Assembly (NCBI RefSeq): GCF_008973825.1
Contig: NZ_WCHR01000030.1
Location: forward strand, 1-60,533
Length of the DNA: 60,533 nucleotides
Direction: 5' to 3'
From: Gemmobacter serpentinus
GTDB taxonomy: Bacteria; Pseudomonadota; Alphaproteobacteria; Rhodobacterales; Rhodobacteraceae
Positions 20,629 through 28,914 of the stretch are shown piece by piece (position 1 is the first letter of the stretch; every line of letters begins with the position of its first letter). Position numbers and translations under genes: made by a program. The notes below the pieces were generated by a model. It did not search any database. It saw nothing but the letters and a program-made list of their open reading frames with translations, and was not told the DNA's origin.

Positions 20629-21389
20629 CCTCGCCATGGCTGATCCGGGTGCCGAAACCGGGGGCACGCACCCGGCTTTACGTCTTTCCCTATGCCGGCG
20701 GCAATGCGGCGGCCTTTCTGCCCTGGTCGGCCCGGCTTGGGCCGGGGGTGGAGCTGTCGGTGATCAGCCTGCCCGGCCGCGGGCAGCGCCGAGTTGAGGC
20801 ACCCTTGCAAGACATGCGACAGGCTGCCCTGCAGATCGCCGCCGCGATATCGGCCGATGGGGCCACGGATTTCGCGTTTTTCGGCCATTCGATGGGTGCG
20901 GTTCTGGCGCTGGAGGTGGCACGGATCTGCACATTGATGCATCTGCGCCTGCCGCGGCTGATGGTGGCCTCTGGCTGTCGCTGGCCCGGGGCGCTGGACC
21001 GTGAGGCGCTGCATGACTTGCCTACCCCCGCCTTTCTGGAACGGCTGCGCGCCTTGGGCGGCACCCCCGAGGATGTGCTGGCCCATGACGAGCTGATGCA
21101 GATCGTGCTGCCCGCTCTGCGCGCGGATTTCGCGATGTTGCATGGCTATGCCTATCGCCCCGGTCTGGCGCTGAAGCCGACGCTGCATGTCTTTGCCGGG
21201 CGGCAGGATCACCGTGTCGCCCCCGATGAACTGGCCGGCTGGCAGCAGGAAAGCGCGGCTTTCGGGCAAGTCCATTGGTTCGAAGGCGGGCATTTCTTCC
21301 TGCATCAGCACGAGGCCGAAGTTCTGGCCACCCTGACGGGCATGTTGTCGGGGGCAGCGCCCGCCCCATTCCATCCTTCCCACCACTAA
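20625..21389 (+). CDS. Type II thioesterase
   Basis: 254 residues, the typical length of external editing thioesterases of NRPS/PKS systems (GrsT/SrfAD family). It carries [12 protein letters not shown] near the start, the nucleophile elbow GHSMGA near 89, and a late Asp and His ([15 protein letters not shown]). Such enzymes hydrolyse misprimed or stalled acyl groups from T domains. The start overlaps the exporter stop by four bases, and only ten bases separate it from the MbtH gene. Confidence 0.92.
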   Translation: MTSPWLIRVPKPGARTRLYVFPYAGGNAAAFLPWSARLGPGVELSVISLPGRGQRRVEAPLQDMRQAALQIAAAISADGATDFAFFGHSMGAVLALEVARICTLMHLRLPRLMVASGCRWPGALDREALHDLPTPAFLERLRALGGTPEDVLAHDELMQIVLPALRADFAMLHGYAYRPGLALKPTLHVFAGRQDHRVAPDELAGWQQESAAFGQVHWFEGGHFFLHQHEAEVLATLTGMLSGAAPAPFHPSHH

Positions 21390-21399
21390 GAGGCATATC

Positions 21400-21615
21400 A
21401 TGACGAACGAACCACAATATCTTGTCGTTAAGAATCACGAAGACCAGTATTCGATCTGGCCCGAAGGCAAGGAGCTGCCCGCAGGCTGGGTGGCCGATGG
21501 CATGCAGGGTGACAAGGCGGCCTGCCTGGATCATATCAACACGGTCTGGACCGATATGCGCCCACGGTCCCTGCGCGAAGCGATGGAGCGTGAGGGCCTG
21601 CCGCGCGGCATCTGA
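21400..21615 (+). CDS. MbtH-like NRPS partner protein
   Basis: 71 residues with the MbtH family signature: [15 protein letters not shown], then PAGW and [11 protein letters not shown] near the end. MbtH-like proteins bind adenylation domains and raise their activity or solubility. An AAGAGG ribosome site precedes the ATG. It is the last gene of the biosynthetic operon and is followed by a terminator hairpin. Confidence 0.96.
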   Translation: MTNEPQYLVVKNHEDQYSIWPEGKELPAGWVADGMQGDKAACLDHINTVWTDMRPRSLREAMEREGLPRGI

Positions 21616-21677
21616 TCAGCCCCGCCTCCCCTGCCGCCGTCCGGTCGCAGGGGTTTGGCATAGACGCCCCCCCGAAA

Positions 21678-21700
21678 GGCCGGGGTTTTCCCGGCCCATT
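21678..21700 (+). terminator. Hairpin terminator after the NRPS operon
   Basis: GGCCGGG - GTTTT - CCCGGCC, a perfect 7-bp GC stem with a 5-base loop, followed by CATTTCCTT. It lies 62 bases after the MbtH stop. The tail is only moderately T-rich, so it is a probable rather than certain intrinsic terminator. Confidence 0.65.
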
Positions 21701-21975
21701 TCCTTGGCATTGATTTGCGAGGTCATGCAGGATGCAACCATTCTCGACATATGCAATCTCGATGGTCGCAGTTGCAAAGTTCACGGCGTGATGATTCACT
21801 TTGCGATAACAGTTAGTTAGGCGGATGGCATGAGCCAGCACAATCCGCCCTGCTCCCGTCACAAGCACTGGCCCGCGTGCAACCGCTCTTGAGCCGCGCG
21901 GGTCTATGTCGATCCTGATCGACCTCGAGATTCACGGGCTCGTGGAGCCAGCCGACAAGACCGGTAGGCGTGCGG
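21701..21975. other. Gene-free stretch between NRPS operon and IS debris
   Basis: About 275 bases with no convincing gene, RNA or repeat. It separates the terminator of the biosynthetic operon from the first transposase remnant. Confidence 0.5.
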
Positions 21976-22165
21976 TGCTCTTGGAACGTGGCGATCCAGC
22001 TCTGCCTTTCCGCCAAGGTTCTGTTCAAACCCCCGCTGCGCCAGGCGGTCGGCATGGTGCCGACGTTCATGAAGCTTGCAGGACTGGACTGGCCCATGCC
22101 GGACCATACCACCCTGTGCAGCCGCCAGAAGTCACTCGCAGTCCAAGTCCGTATCAATCGGCGCG
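21976..22165 (+). pseudogene. IS5-family transposase fragment
   Basis: A short in-frame stretch reads AIQLCLSAKVLFKPPLRQ ... GLDWPMPDHTTLCSRQKSLA. This matches the conserved N-terminal part of IS5-type transposases (KVLFGLPLRQ, GLDW-P-D, RRQKTLAV). Similarity ends soon after AVQV, so only about 60 codons remain. Both flanks are missing. It is dead and marks an old insertion beside the NRPS cluster. Confidence 0.75.
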
Positions 22166-22196
22166 CAGAACTGACTCTCTATCGGCGTCCAATTTT

Positions 22197-23845
22197 GGGT
22201 TTGACTCAAAGTTGGTGCATTTTCTGGTTTACGCCGGGGCGAGTAGCCGTGCCTTGAGCAAATCGATGTTGGCACGACCTTACATCTGGCGTTTGAGAGC
22301 CTTCAGCCGATTGATCTGCCCCTCTGTCTGGCCGTCCGACCAAGGTTCGCGCAGGGCGGCAGCAACGGCGGCGTAGTCGCTGCGGAGACCTCGGACAAAA
22401 GACGCGATCATGCTGCCTTCCGCCTCATCGAGCCAGCTGGCCAAGATATCCTCACGTCCGTTTCGAACCATCTCCGTGAACCTGTCGGTGAGCGCCCAAG
22501 CGGTCGGCAGGGCGGGCAATGCCGCTTCGATTTGCGCGACCTGAAGCGCATCGGCTCTGGAATGGTGAACCCGCCCCATGGTCAGGAGCCGCGCAATTCT
22601 GCGGGCAGGTGGCGATTTCCCCATCCCCCTTGGCATACCTTGCTCGGCGCGGCGCTGGCGTGTTGCCCATTCTCCGACGACCCGGAGACTGCCGCGAAAA
22701 CCATCCTCCCTCAGCCGGTGCCATTCCGGCAGCCGCCGTTCCACTCCCGATCCAGCCGTGGCAGCCAGGGTGTCAGACTGCTTTCGCGGATGCGGAAGAG
22801 ATCTTCGCGTTCGCCACGCAGGATCTGGCGAACGAGCTTGCGGCTGAGGTCGGTCGCGCGGACGATATCCTTGATGGGGAGGTCCTCACCGGCCATCTTC
22901 CTCACCATCCGATTGGTTTGCTGGCGACGCCGAAAGCCTTCGTATGGCAGCCCTTCCGCTGCCGTCCGCAGCGCGGGATCGAGCGTCTTCGCCCCGATCG
23001 CCCTGCGGATGACGGGCATGCTGCGCTGTAAGGCCGCCTAGGAATGCGGCGCTTGCATTTTCCAGCAGATGCCAGCGATCGGCGACCTGAAGCGCCTCTG
23101 GCAGGGCACGGGTGGCGGCCCCGCCATAGCCGCCGTTACGGTCGCGGGCAGTGATCCGGATGTCGGGATGTGCGCGGAGCCAGGCTTTCACGGTGGCAGG
23201 CTCACGATCGGGCAGCAGGTCGATCACCTGCCGCCGTTCCAGATCGCAAATCACCGTGCCGTAACGCTGACCCTTGCGCCATGCCCAGTCATCGATGCCG
23301 ATCACGCGCAGGGGTTCGGAGGCGGGGCCCACCATCGTCCGCGCCCCACGCAAGAACCTGTCCTTGCTTGCCGGCACAAGTAGGCGCCGGGCGAGCGCCT
23401 GAGCCGGTCGTCCGCCAAGGGCAAGACCGAGGTGACGCACAAGATCCTGCAAGCGCGAGGTGCGTCGCATATGTGGTCGGGTGATGCCGAGCGGGAACCG
23501 CTCAGCGAAGATCCGGGCCGGACAGCCGGGCGCGCGGCAACGAAGCGCCGAACCTGCAAGATAGTTTCTACGGCGCGCCCATGCGCAGGAACATCGGCTG
23601 GCCAACGTCGATACCCGCTGTGGACATGGTCCGAAATGCTTGTGCAGTGTGGACAGGCGGCTGCGGTCGACAAGGAGCGGACATGGATACGGATCGTATT
23701 GCCATCGAGCTAGACTTGATCGGCCGTAAGCCCTGCCGGCAGAAAATCTCGGCGTGAAAGCCATGACGACATCGGTAACCTCCCTGAAAGAAGGCCGAAA
23801 TGTAGAGAGTTAGAAGCTCAACTGCACCAAATCCGCGTCAGGTGC
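22197..23845 (-). mobile_element. Decayed ISL3-family insertion sequence
   Basis: A region containing an ISL3-type transposase read on the minus strand, broken by a stop and several frameshifts. One side begins near GGGTTTGACTCAAAGTTGG at 22197; the other reaches about 23845. I could not pair clean terminal inverted repeats, so the boundaries are approximate. Confidence 0.65.
22280..23772 (-). pseudogene. ISL3-family transposase, multiply frameshifted
   Basis: Reading starts at the ATG complementary to 23770-23772, behind an AGGGAGG ribosome site. It begins MSSWLSRRDFLPAGL and soon meets TAG. The frame then shifts around 23590 (zinc-binding CPHC ... HSGYRR, then CRAPGCPARIF), near 23020 and near 22740. 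Recognisable parts include the catalytic-region text VIGIDDWAWRKGQRYGT, LEVADRWHL-like QVADRWHLLEN and the C-terminal SDGQTEGQINRLKALKRQM. The total length of about 1490 bases equals an intact ISL3 gene, so decay is by small indels rather than deletion. No functional protein is expected. Confidence 0.85.
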
Positions 23846-24218
23846 AAGATCGCACGCCGAAACACAAACGGGAAAGCGGTGAAACCGTCACGAAACTGGA
23901 AACCCAGCCCAATCTGACGATGAAACCCGATCCAAAGATATCCCGAAAACTCGAAAATGGGCCGGATCTGGCAGATTACCGGTAGTCAGAACAGCGCGAC
24001 GCCTCGATGACCCGTACTCAACCGAAGCAAGGGCGAGCGATATATAGAAGCAGCGAACCGACAAATCCGCCGCAGGGAGACGGCTTTGCCCCACCAGATC
24101 GGACTTGGCGCAACCTCTCGAAATGATCCGCAAAACACAAATGCGCGAGTGTTCGCACCGACAATATAGTATTATACGGTGGAAATGGTGGTTTTCAGGT
24201 GATTTTTAGGGATCTGGC
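23846..24218. other. Gene-free stretch upstream of the IclR regulator
   Basis: About 370 bases without a coding frame I trust. The last 80 bases are AT-rich and hold an imperfect palindrome TATAGTATTATA at 24165-24176, about 43 bases before the regulator start. This may be promoter or operator sequence for the regulator. Confidence 0.4.
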
Positions 24219-25001
24219 ATGTCTTCCGAACTCCCCAAGACCGTCCGCTCTGTTGAACGAACGCTGAAAATCCTCGAGCTGATGAACCGTATGCCAGTTG
24301 TCCGGGTGCAGTATCTTGCCGCAGAGGCGGATCTTCCCGCCCCCACTGTCGTGCGGCTGCTGGAGACACTGGTCGCGGCAGGATACGTGCATAAGCTGGG
24401 TCGGCAGTCGGGCTACAGCGTCACCGGGAAGGTAGCGGCCTTGGGGGCCGGGCATCACGGATTGCCACAGATCTTCGACCGCGCACGCCAGGCGGCAGAA
24501 GAGCTGACGCGGCGCACTCTCTGGCCCACGGCGCTGGCGACGCTGGATGTAGATGCGCTGGTGATCCGCTACAGCACGATCCCGCTCAGCCCGCTGTCGC
24601 ATTACCAATCGACCATCAACCGGCGCATGACCCTGCTGGACTATGCCCATGGCAGAGCCTATCTGGCCTTCTGCCCAAAGGAGGAGCGCCAGCATCTGGT
24701 GTCCCTGCTGCAGCAATCGGCTGCAGATGAGGAGGAGGCCGAAGCCATCGCGGTCAAGGCAGAAGTCTTGGCCGCCCAGACCCGCGCCAGCGGCTTTGGC
24801 GAGCGGATGGGCAACATCCAGCCCGAGACGCATTCGCTGGCCCTTCCCCTGCGGCTGGGGGCCAAGATCGTGGGCACCTTCGGCATCACCTATTTCGCCC
24901 GGACGCAGGTCGATGTCGAAGCCTTGAAACGCGATCTTCGCACCACGGCCGAGGGCTGCATGGCGCAGAGCGGGCCGGCAGAGGCTCAGGTCATGGGATA
25001 G
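24219..25001 (+). CDS. IclR-family transcriptional regulator
   Basis: 260 residues. The N-terminus is a winged helix-turn-helix (RSVERTLKILELMN at about 10, then APTVVRLLETLVAAGYV) and the remainder an IclR ligand-binding domain (for example YSTIPLSPLS and LALPLRLGAKIVGTFGITY). The layout and size resemble regulators of phenylpropionate and other aromatic pathways such as MhpR. It lies at the edge of an aromatic-degradation gene set, and TTCC-N7-GGAA palindromes found upstream of two neighbouring transcription units are candidate targets. Its 3' end overlaps the convergent quinone-reductase gene by 16 bases. Confidence 0.88.
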   Translation: MSSELPKTVRSVERTLKILELMNRMPVVRVQYLAAEADLPAPTVVRLLETLVAAGYVHKLGRQSGYSVTGKVAALGAGHHGLPQIFDRARQAAEELTRRTLWPTALATLDVDALVIRYSTIPLSPLSHYQSTINRRMTLLDYAHGRAYLAFCPKEERQHLVSLLQQSAADEEEAEAIAVKAEVLAAQTRASGFGERMGNIQPETHSLALPLRLGAKIVGTFGITYFARTQVDVEALKRDLRTTAEGCMAQSGPAEAQVMG

Positions 25002-25573
25002 ACCGTTCGGGCCCGGTGGTCATCCTTGCCCGAGGCGGTGATCCGCGGCACGGCATGGCGCAGGTGGTCGACATAAGCCTTGGCCGAGGCGGCCACGGCT
25101 TCGTTATCCAGCGCACGCACGCCGGTCAGGGCGAAATGCGGCAGGTAATGCATGCCGGTATGCTTGGCCATCAGCTCGAAGGGCGTGGTGATCTCCTCCA
25201 GCGTGCGGCCATAACGGCCATCAGGCGCATAGTCGCGGCCGTCCGAGCCGGTGGAGAAAGCGATGCCCAGCGTCTTCAGCCGCAGCGCCCGGCCACCAGG
25301 GCCATAGGCCCAGCCCCGCTTCATGATCTCGCCCTGCCAGCGCGACAGGAGCGGCGGGCAGGAATACCAGGTCAGCGGGAATTGCAGCACGATCCGGTCA
25401 TGATCCATCAACCGCTGCCGCTCTGCCTCGCCGTCGATCTGGTCGTCAGGGTAGCGGGCATGCAGATCATGCAGCGTGATGTCCCCCGCCTTCAGGATTG
25501 CCTTGGACCAAGTGGCGTTTATCCGGCTGCCAGCCAGATCGGGGTGCGTCAGGATAACGAGGGTTCGGGTCAT
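24986..25573 (-). CDS. Flavodoxin-fold NAD(P)H:quinone oxidoreductase
   Basis: 195 residues in the KefF/YwrO/MdaB family: it starts TRTLVILTHPDLAGSRIN (nucleotide/FMN loop) and contains QFPLTWYSCPPLL and a late FSTGSDG loop. Such cytosolic FMN or FAD enzymes reduce quinones by two electrons, which would fit detoxification of catechol-derived quinones in this cluster; that role is inferred. The ATG at 25573 is chosen because GGAGGAGA lies just upstream; a longer frame to 25603 lacks such a site. It is transcribed away from the cupin gene. Confidence 0.85.
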   Translation of the reverse strand: MTRTLVILTHPDLAGSRINATWSKAILKAGDITLHDLHARYPDDQIDGEAERQRLMDHDRIVLQFPLTWYSCPPLLSRWQGEIMKRGWAYGPGGRALRLKTLGIAFSTGSDGRDYAPDGRYGRTLEEITTPFELMAKHTGMHYLPHFALTGVRALDNEAVAASAKAYVDHLRHAVPRITASGKDDHRARTVYPMT

Positions 25574-25637
25574 CTGGGTCTCCTCCGGCCTTACTGCTGT
25601 CACCGCGCGGAAGGGGGATCAAGCAAGCCACGGCTCA

Positions 25638-25654
25638 GTTCCGCCAGATGGAAC
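25638..25654. promoter_or_regulatory. Candidate operator GTTCC-N7-GGAAC
   Basis: Perfect 5-bp arms GTTCC/GGAAC with a 7-base spacer in the divergent promoter region between the quinone reductase and the cupin gene. The same TTCC-N7-GGAA design occurs at 27477. IclR-family operators often have this kind of layout; binding is inferred. Confidence 0.5.
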
Positions 25655-25727
25655 GGCATCGGGTTTTCCGTGCGCCGCAGCCGATCCTGTGCGACCCCGG
25701 GCGCAGGAGAGATATAAGGAGCCCGCC

Positions 25728-26636
25728 ATGTTCGATGACAGCGACCCGCGAAAGGCGCTTGCCCCCGCTCGCAAGGAACAGGGGTTTCCCGGGCCTTTTT
25801 GTGGGCCGGAGATTGGCGATCTGACCGGGACGGAACCGCAGGAACAGGGACCAGGATGGCAAGCCTGGGTTATGCGCTCCACCAACCTTGTCCTGCGGGT
25901 GGTCTCGCTGGACGGCACGGCGGTGTTCACCCGCAAAGGTCAACTTGACGAATACATGGTCTTCTCCACCGACCCCGGCCTGCGCTTCACCATCGGCACG
26001 GCGCAAGGATCGGTGGAGGACCATCCCGGCAACCACCTGTTCATCCTGCCCCCCGGTGACAGCCGCGTGGTGGTCTCGGGCAAAGGGACGGTCACCTTTG
26101 CCTTCACCACCCGCTCCGCCGATCTGGTGGCCCTGTGTAGCAACCCGGTGGTGGAGGCGAACTCGAACATCCCGCCCTTCCAGCCCTGGCCCGATCCGGT
26201 GGAGGGATTCCGCCTGCGCGCCTACGACCTGGACCTGCCCGAGGCACCGGGCCAATTCGGCCGGATCTTCCGCTGCACCACAATGATGGTGAACCTGATG
26301 CCCCCGTTTGCCGCCGCGCGCGATACCGGCCAGGTCTCGCCCCACCATCACGCCACATTCGAGCAGATCAGCCTGACCCTGACCGGCGATTTCGAGCATC
26401 ACCTCCGCTGGCCCTGGACCCCGAACATGGCGCATTGGCGCGATGACATGCGGATCGCCTGCGCCAGCCCCTCGATCACCGTGCTGCCGCCACCCGCGAT
26501 CCACACCACGCTTTGGCTGACGCCCGGGGCGCTGATCGTCGATCTGTTCTCCCCCCCCCGCATGGATTTCTCGCAGCGCGAGGGCTGGGTGCGGAACGGT
26601 CCGGACTATCCGACCGCAAGGACGGACACGGAATAG
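25728..26636 (+). CDS. Cupin-superfamily protein of unknown function
   Basis: 302 residues, ATG preceded by AAGGAG. The sequence suggests two beta-barrel halves: one near 75-160 (HPGNHLFILPPGDSRVVVSG) and a second with the metal-binding cupin motif SPHHHATFEQISLTLTG near 205. The three-histidine patch plus a glutamate is a usual metal set for cupin enzymes. I do not recognise a specific reaction. It sits between a quinone reductase and a TetR regulator, in a region otherwise devoted to aromatic ring cleavage, so a dioxygenase, isomerase or hydrolase step on a pathway intermediate is possible. It converges on the TetR gene with a single base between stops. Confidence 0.7.
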   Translation: MFDDSDPRKALAPARKEQGFPGPFCGPEIGDLTGTEPQEQGPGWQAWVMRSTNLVLRVVSLDGTAVFTRKGQLDEYMVFSTDPGLRFTIGTAQGSVEDHPGNHLFILPPGDSRVVVSGKGTVTFAFTTRSADLVALCSNPVVEANSNIPPFQPWPDPVEGFRLRAYDLDLPEAPGQFGRIFRCTTMMVNLMPPFAAARDTGQVSPHHHATFEQISLTLTGDFEHHLRWPWTPNMAHWRDDMRIACASPSITVLPPPAIHTTLWLTPGALIVDLFSPPRMDFSQREGWVRNGPDYPTARTDTE

Positions 26637-26637
26637 C

Positions 26638-27405
26638 TCACTCCGCCCCGATCTCTCCCAGGGCGGGCATGCTGGCAATCACGATGGTCTCATGCGCGAT
26701 GGCGGGTAGGGCGGGAAGGGGGCGGTTGGCAATCTCATGCGCCACGGCGGGGGGCATGCCGAAGGACATCAGGATGTGTTCCGTGACCTCCTCGGGGTAG
26801 CGCGCAGAGGTGCCGCCCCGGGTGATCGACACCATGGCTGCTGAGACCGCGCCCATCAGGATGTCGCGCCCGATCTCGGCGGAAGAGATGTGGAACAGGC
26901 CCTCATCCCGTCCGCGCCGGATGGTGACCAGCGAGTTGTGCCAGACCGTCTCGCCAAAGGTGTGCCCCGGCGCGCTGGAATGGATCATTGCCCAGCCCCA
27001 GGCCGGGTTCTTCGCCGCCGCATGCAGGTAATAGCGGATCGCTACCGCGCTTTGTTCGGCTACGTTCTCCAGCCTTGCGAACATGTGGTGGACTGCGCGG
27101 TCGAACTCGCCGGTCATCGCTTCCAGCAGATTATACCGCAGCTGCTCCAGATCGTCGAAATGGTTGTAGAAGGTGCCCCGCGCCACGCCCGCCGCCTTGC
27201 AGACATCCTCGATCCGCACGAAGCGGCCGCCCTCGCGTCCGTAGCATTCGAAGGCAGCCGTCAGCAGGATATTGCGCGACTTCGCCCGCCGCGCCGCTCC
27301 GATCTGCGCCCGGCGCTCCAGATGGGCCATGCGGTATCCTATGCGGGCCATTGCCTCATCCGCCTCGGTCGCGCTTGACCTTTCTCCCATCGCCTCCCCC
27401 GACAA
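26638..27405 (-). CDS. TetR-family transcriptional regulator
   Basis: 255 residues. The DNA-binding domain is at about 40-95: ILLTAAFECYGREGG, then the helix-turn-helix ending GVARGTFYNHFDDLEQL. The C-terminal ligand domain is long and variable. An unusual 40-residue N-terminal tail precedes the HTH; an internal ATG at the MARIGYRM segment could be the real start. It reads away from the ring-cleavage dioxygenase, so the 360-base gap between them probably contains promoters for both. Confidence 0.85.
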   Translation of the reverse strand: MSGEAMGERSSATEADEAMARIGYRMAHLERRAQIGAARRAKSRNILLTAAFECYGREGGRFVRIEDVCKAAGVARGTFYNHFDDLEQLRYNLLEAMTGEFDRAVHHMFARLENVAEQSAVAIRYYLHAAAKNPAWGWAMIHSSAPGHTFGETVWHNSLVTIRRGRDEGLFHISSAEIGRDILMGAVSAAMVSITRGGTSARYPEEVTEHILMSFGMPPAVAHEIANRPLPALPAIAHETIVIASMPALGEIGAE

Positions 27406-27765
27406 CCTGCGGTTCCCTCCCCATTATGAAGGCTTCGCGCCGCAGGTTCCAGCCTGAGCCATCGCCAGACTCAAGAATTCCACATTGCGGAATAAGTAAA
27501 ATGACCATTTGTGCAAATTACATCCTGTCATAATCTGATCCCAAGGCGGCAGGAGGGCCGCCCCAAGGCAGAATCGGCTTGGGAGAGCCGGAGGGAGAAC
27601 CACAAGCATGACACCTGCCCCCTGGCCAGACCCGATAGGTCTAACCCAACGGAGCCATTCCGTCGTCTGACCCGGGGCGCCAGCCCTTTCATCCGAACCC
27701 GTATTCCCGGCGATGCACCGCATTCGCCGCCAGAAGATCCATTGCTTGCAGAAAAGGACCATCCC
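27406..27765. promoter_or_regulatory. Divergent promoter region, TetR gene / dioxygenase gene
   Basis: 360 bases without a supported gene. The left third is AT-rich compared with its surroundings and holds the palindrome listed at 27477. The dioxygenase ATG at 27766 has AAAAGGA as ribosome site. I could not fix convincing -35 and -10 boxes. Confidence 0.5.
27477..27493. promoter_or_regulatory. Candidate operator ATTCC-N7-GGAAT
   Basis: Perfect 5-bp arms ATTCC/GGAAT around the 7-base spacer ACATTGC. Arm sequence and spacing match the palindrome at 25638, suggesting one regulator (IclR is the best candidate, TetR the alternative) controls both units. Confidence 0.55.
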
Positions 27766-28511
27766 ATGGGGATAAACCGCATCGACCATGCCGCAATCTA
27801 TGTCGGCGATCTGGGCAAGGCGCTCACCTGGTATCAGGACGTCCTCGGCCTGACCGTCCTGTCGCGCTCCGAGGACACTGTCCACCTCGCCTGCCGGGGC
27901 AAGGCCGCCGACCTGACGCTCGTGAAGGGCGTCAAATCGCTGGAACACTTCACCTTCGGCGTCGATGACGAGGAAGATCTGGATCGCGTCGCCGGCATCC
28001 TGTCCCGCGAAGGCGTCAAAGCCGAGCGCCGCGCGGGCGACAGCCGCCCCGGCGAAGGTGCCACGCTGAAATTCCATCTGCCCTCGGGCCATGAGCTGCG
28101 GCTTTGCACCGGCGGGGCCGAGCGTCGCGCGGGAATTTCCGACTTCGACGCCAAAGGCTCGCATGTGCCTTCGGACATGGATCACATCAACCTTCTGGGA
28201 GAGGTCGAGCCCGAGGTGATGCGCGACTTCCTGATGACAATCGGCTTCAAATCGTCGCTGAACATCTCCGTGGGCGGGCAGCTGGCCGGGATCTGGCTGC
28301 GTGGCTCGGCCTATGACCATGACATCGCCTATATGAAATCCATCCGCCCGACAGACCGGCTGCATCACGTCGCCTTCGCGGTCGAGGATGGAAACCATTA
28401 CTTCCGCCTGTCGGACCGGCTGATGGAAACCGGCCACCGCTGGGAGTTTGGACCGGGCCGCCACAATGCGGGCCTCGGCAAATCCACCGGCTTCGGGACG
28501 AACAACTACGC
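27766..28511 (+). pseudogene. Extradiol ring-cleavage dioxygenase, N-terminal part, split by prophage
   Basis: The first 248 codons or so of a catechol 2,3-dioxygenase-type protein made of two vicinal-oxygen-chelate modules (about 5-115 and 138-265). The first two iron ligands are visible: His in DMDHINLL near 140 and His in RLHHVAF near 200. The reading frame then runs three codons into phage DNA and stops at 28521. The missing end, including the third ligand Glu in GNRNEF, lies at 54444-54612. Joining the two parts across one copy of the TACGC duplication restores a 304-residue protein of normal family length. Without the glutamate the fragment should be inactive. Substrate is unknown. Confidence 0.93.
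28507..28511. repeat. Target-site duplication TACGC, left copy
   Basis: TACGC directly precedes the phage terminus TGTTGAG. The same five bases directly follow the phage right terminus CTACA at 54439-54443. Five-base duplications are the hallmark of Mu-type transposition. Confidence 0.93.
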
Positions 28512-28536
28512 TGTTGAGTGACACCAATAACTGCAG
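28512..28536 (+). repeat. Left terminal repeat with transposase-binding site L1
   Basis: TGTTGAGTGACACC begins the element. It matches the inverted right end in the pattern TGTNGNGNGACACNAAT followed by NNNTGCAG. The core GACAC-N-AAT-N3-TGCAG is at 28520-28536 and corresponds to a Mu attL1-type transposase site. Confidence 0.85.
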
Positions 28537-28577
28537 GAACCCGGAAGACCCCGAAAGAACCCGGAAGACCTCGGAAA
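28537..28577 (+). repeat. 20-bp tandem direct repeat at the phage left end
   Basis: GAACCCGGAAGACC occurs at 28537-28550 and again at 28557-28570, with similar following bases (CCGAAA and TCGGAAA), giving two 20-base units. It lies immediately inside the L1 site. Confidence 0.75.
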
Positions 28578-28759
28578 GCCCAATCAAATAAGGGCTTTAC
28601 AGGAGGTTGCGATACGGGTGGCACGCTGTGCGCGATGTCTTGCAGTGGACCTGAAACCAGCCACTTATGGTGCGGTATCGGCGCGAGGGCGGCATTGGTG
28701 CCGGCCATGCGCTGCGCAGGGAACAGGGTAAGAAATCAATAAGTTAAAGCCACCGCGCG

Positions 28760-28776
28760 GCACCGAAACTGTGCAG
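28760..28776 (+). repeat. Possible second transposase-binding site in the left end
   Basis: GCACCGAAACTGTGCAG shares the TGCAG end, the central AA and the spacing of the L1 core, but differs at several positions of GACAC. Mu left ends carry separated internal sites, so the position is reasonable; the match is weak. Confidence 0.35.
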
Positions 28777-28787
28777 GGTGATTATCG

Positions 28788-28832
28788 GAACTGGGACGTT
28801 TTGCGCCCGGTTCTCCGCGGGCGTCCCAGTTC
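28788..28832. repeat. 11-bp inverted repeat GAACTGGGACG / CGTCCCAGTTC
   Basis: Perfect 11-base arms at 28788-28798 and 28822-28832 enclose a 23-base GC-rich spacer. It lies between the phage left end and the end of the minus-strand gene at 28915, so it could form a hairpin terminator for that gene or be a protein site. No T-run follows on either strand. Confidence 0.5.
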
Positions 28833-28914
28833 GATGTATGTCTTTGGAAAGTAAAGAAATTCGGCATCCCGGCGGATTGAGGCGATCAGATCGAACCGGG
28901 ACGCGATTTTCAGG

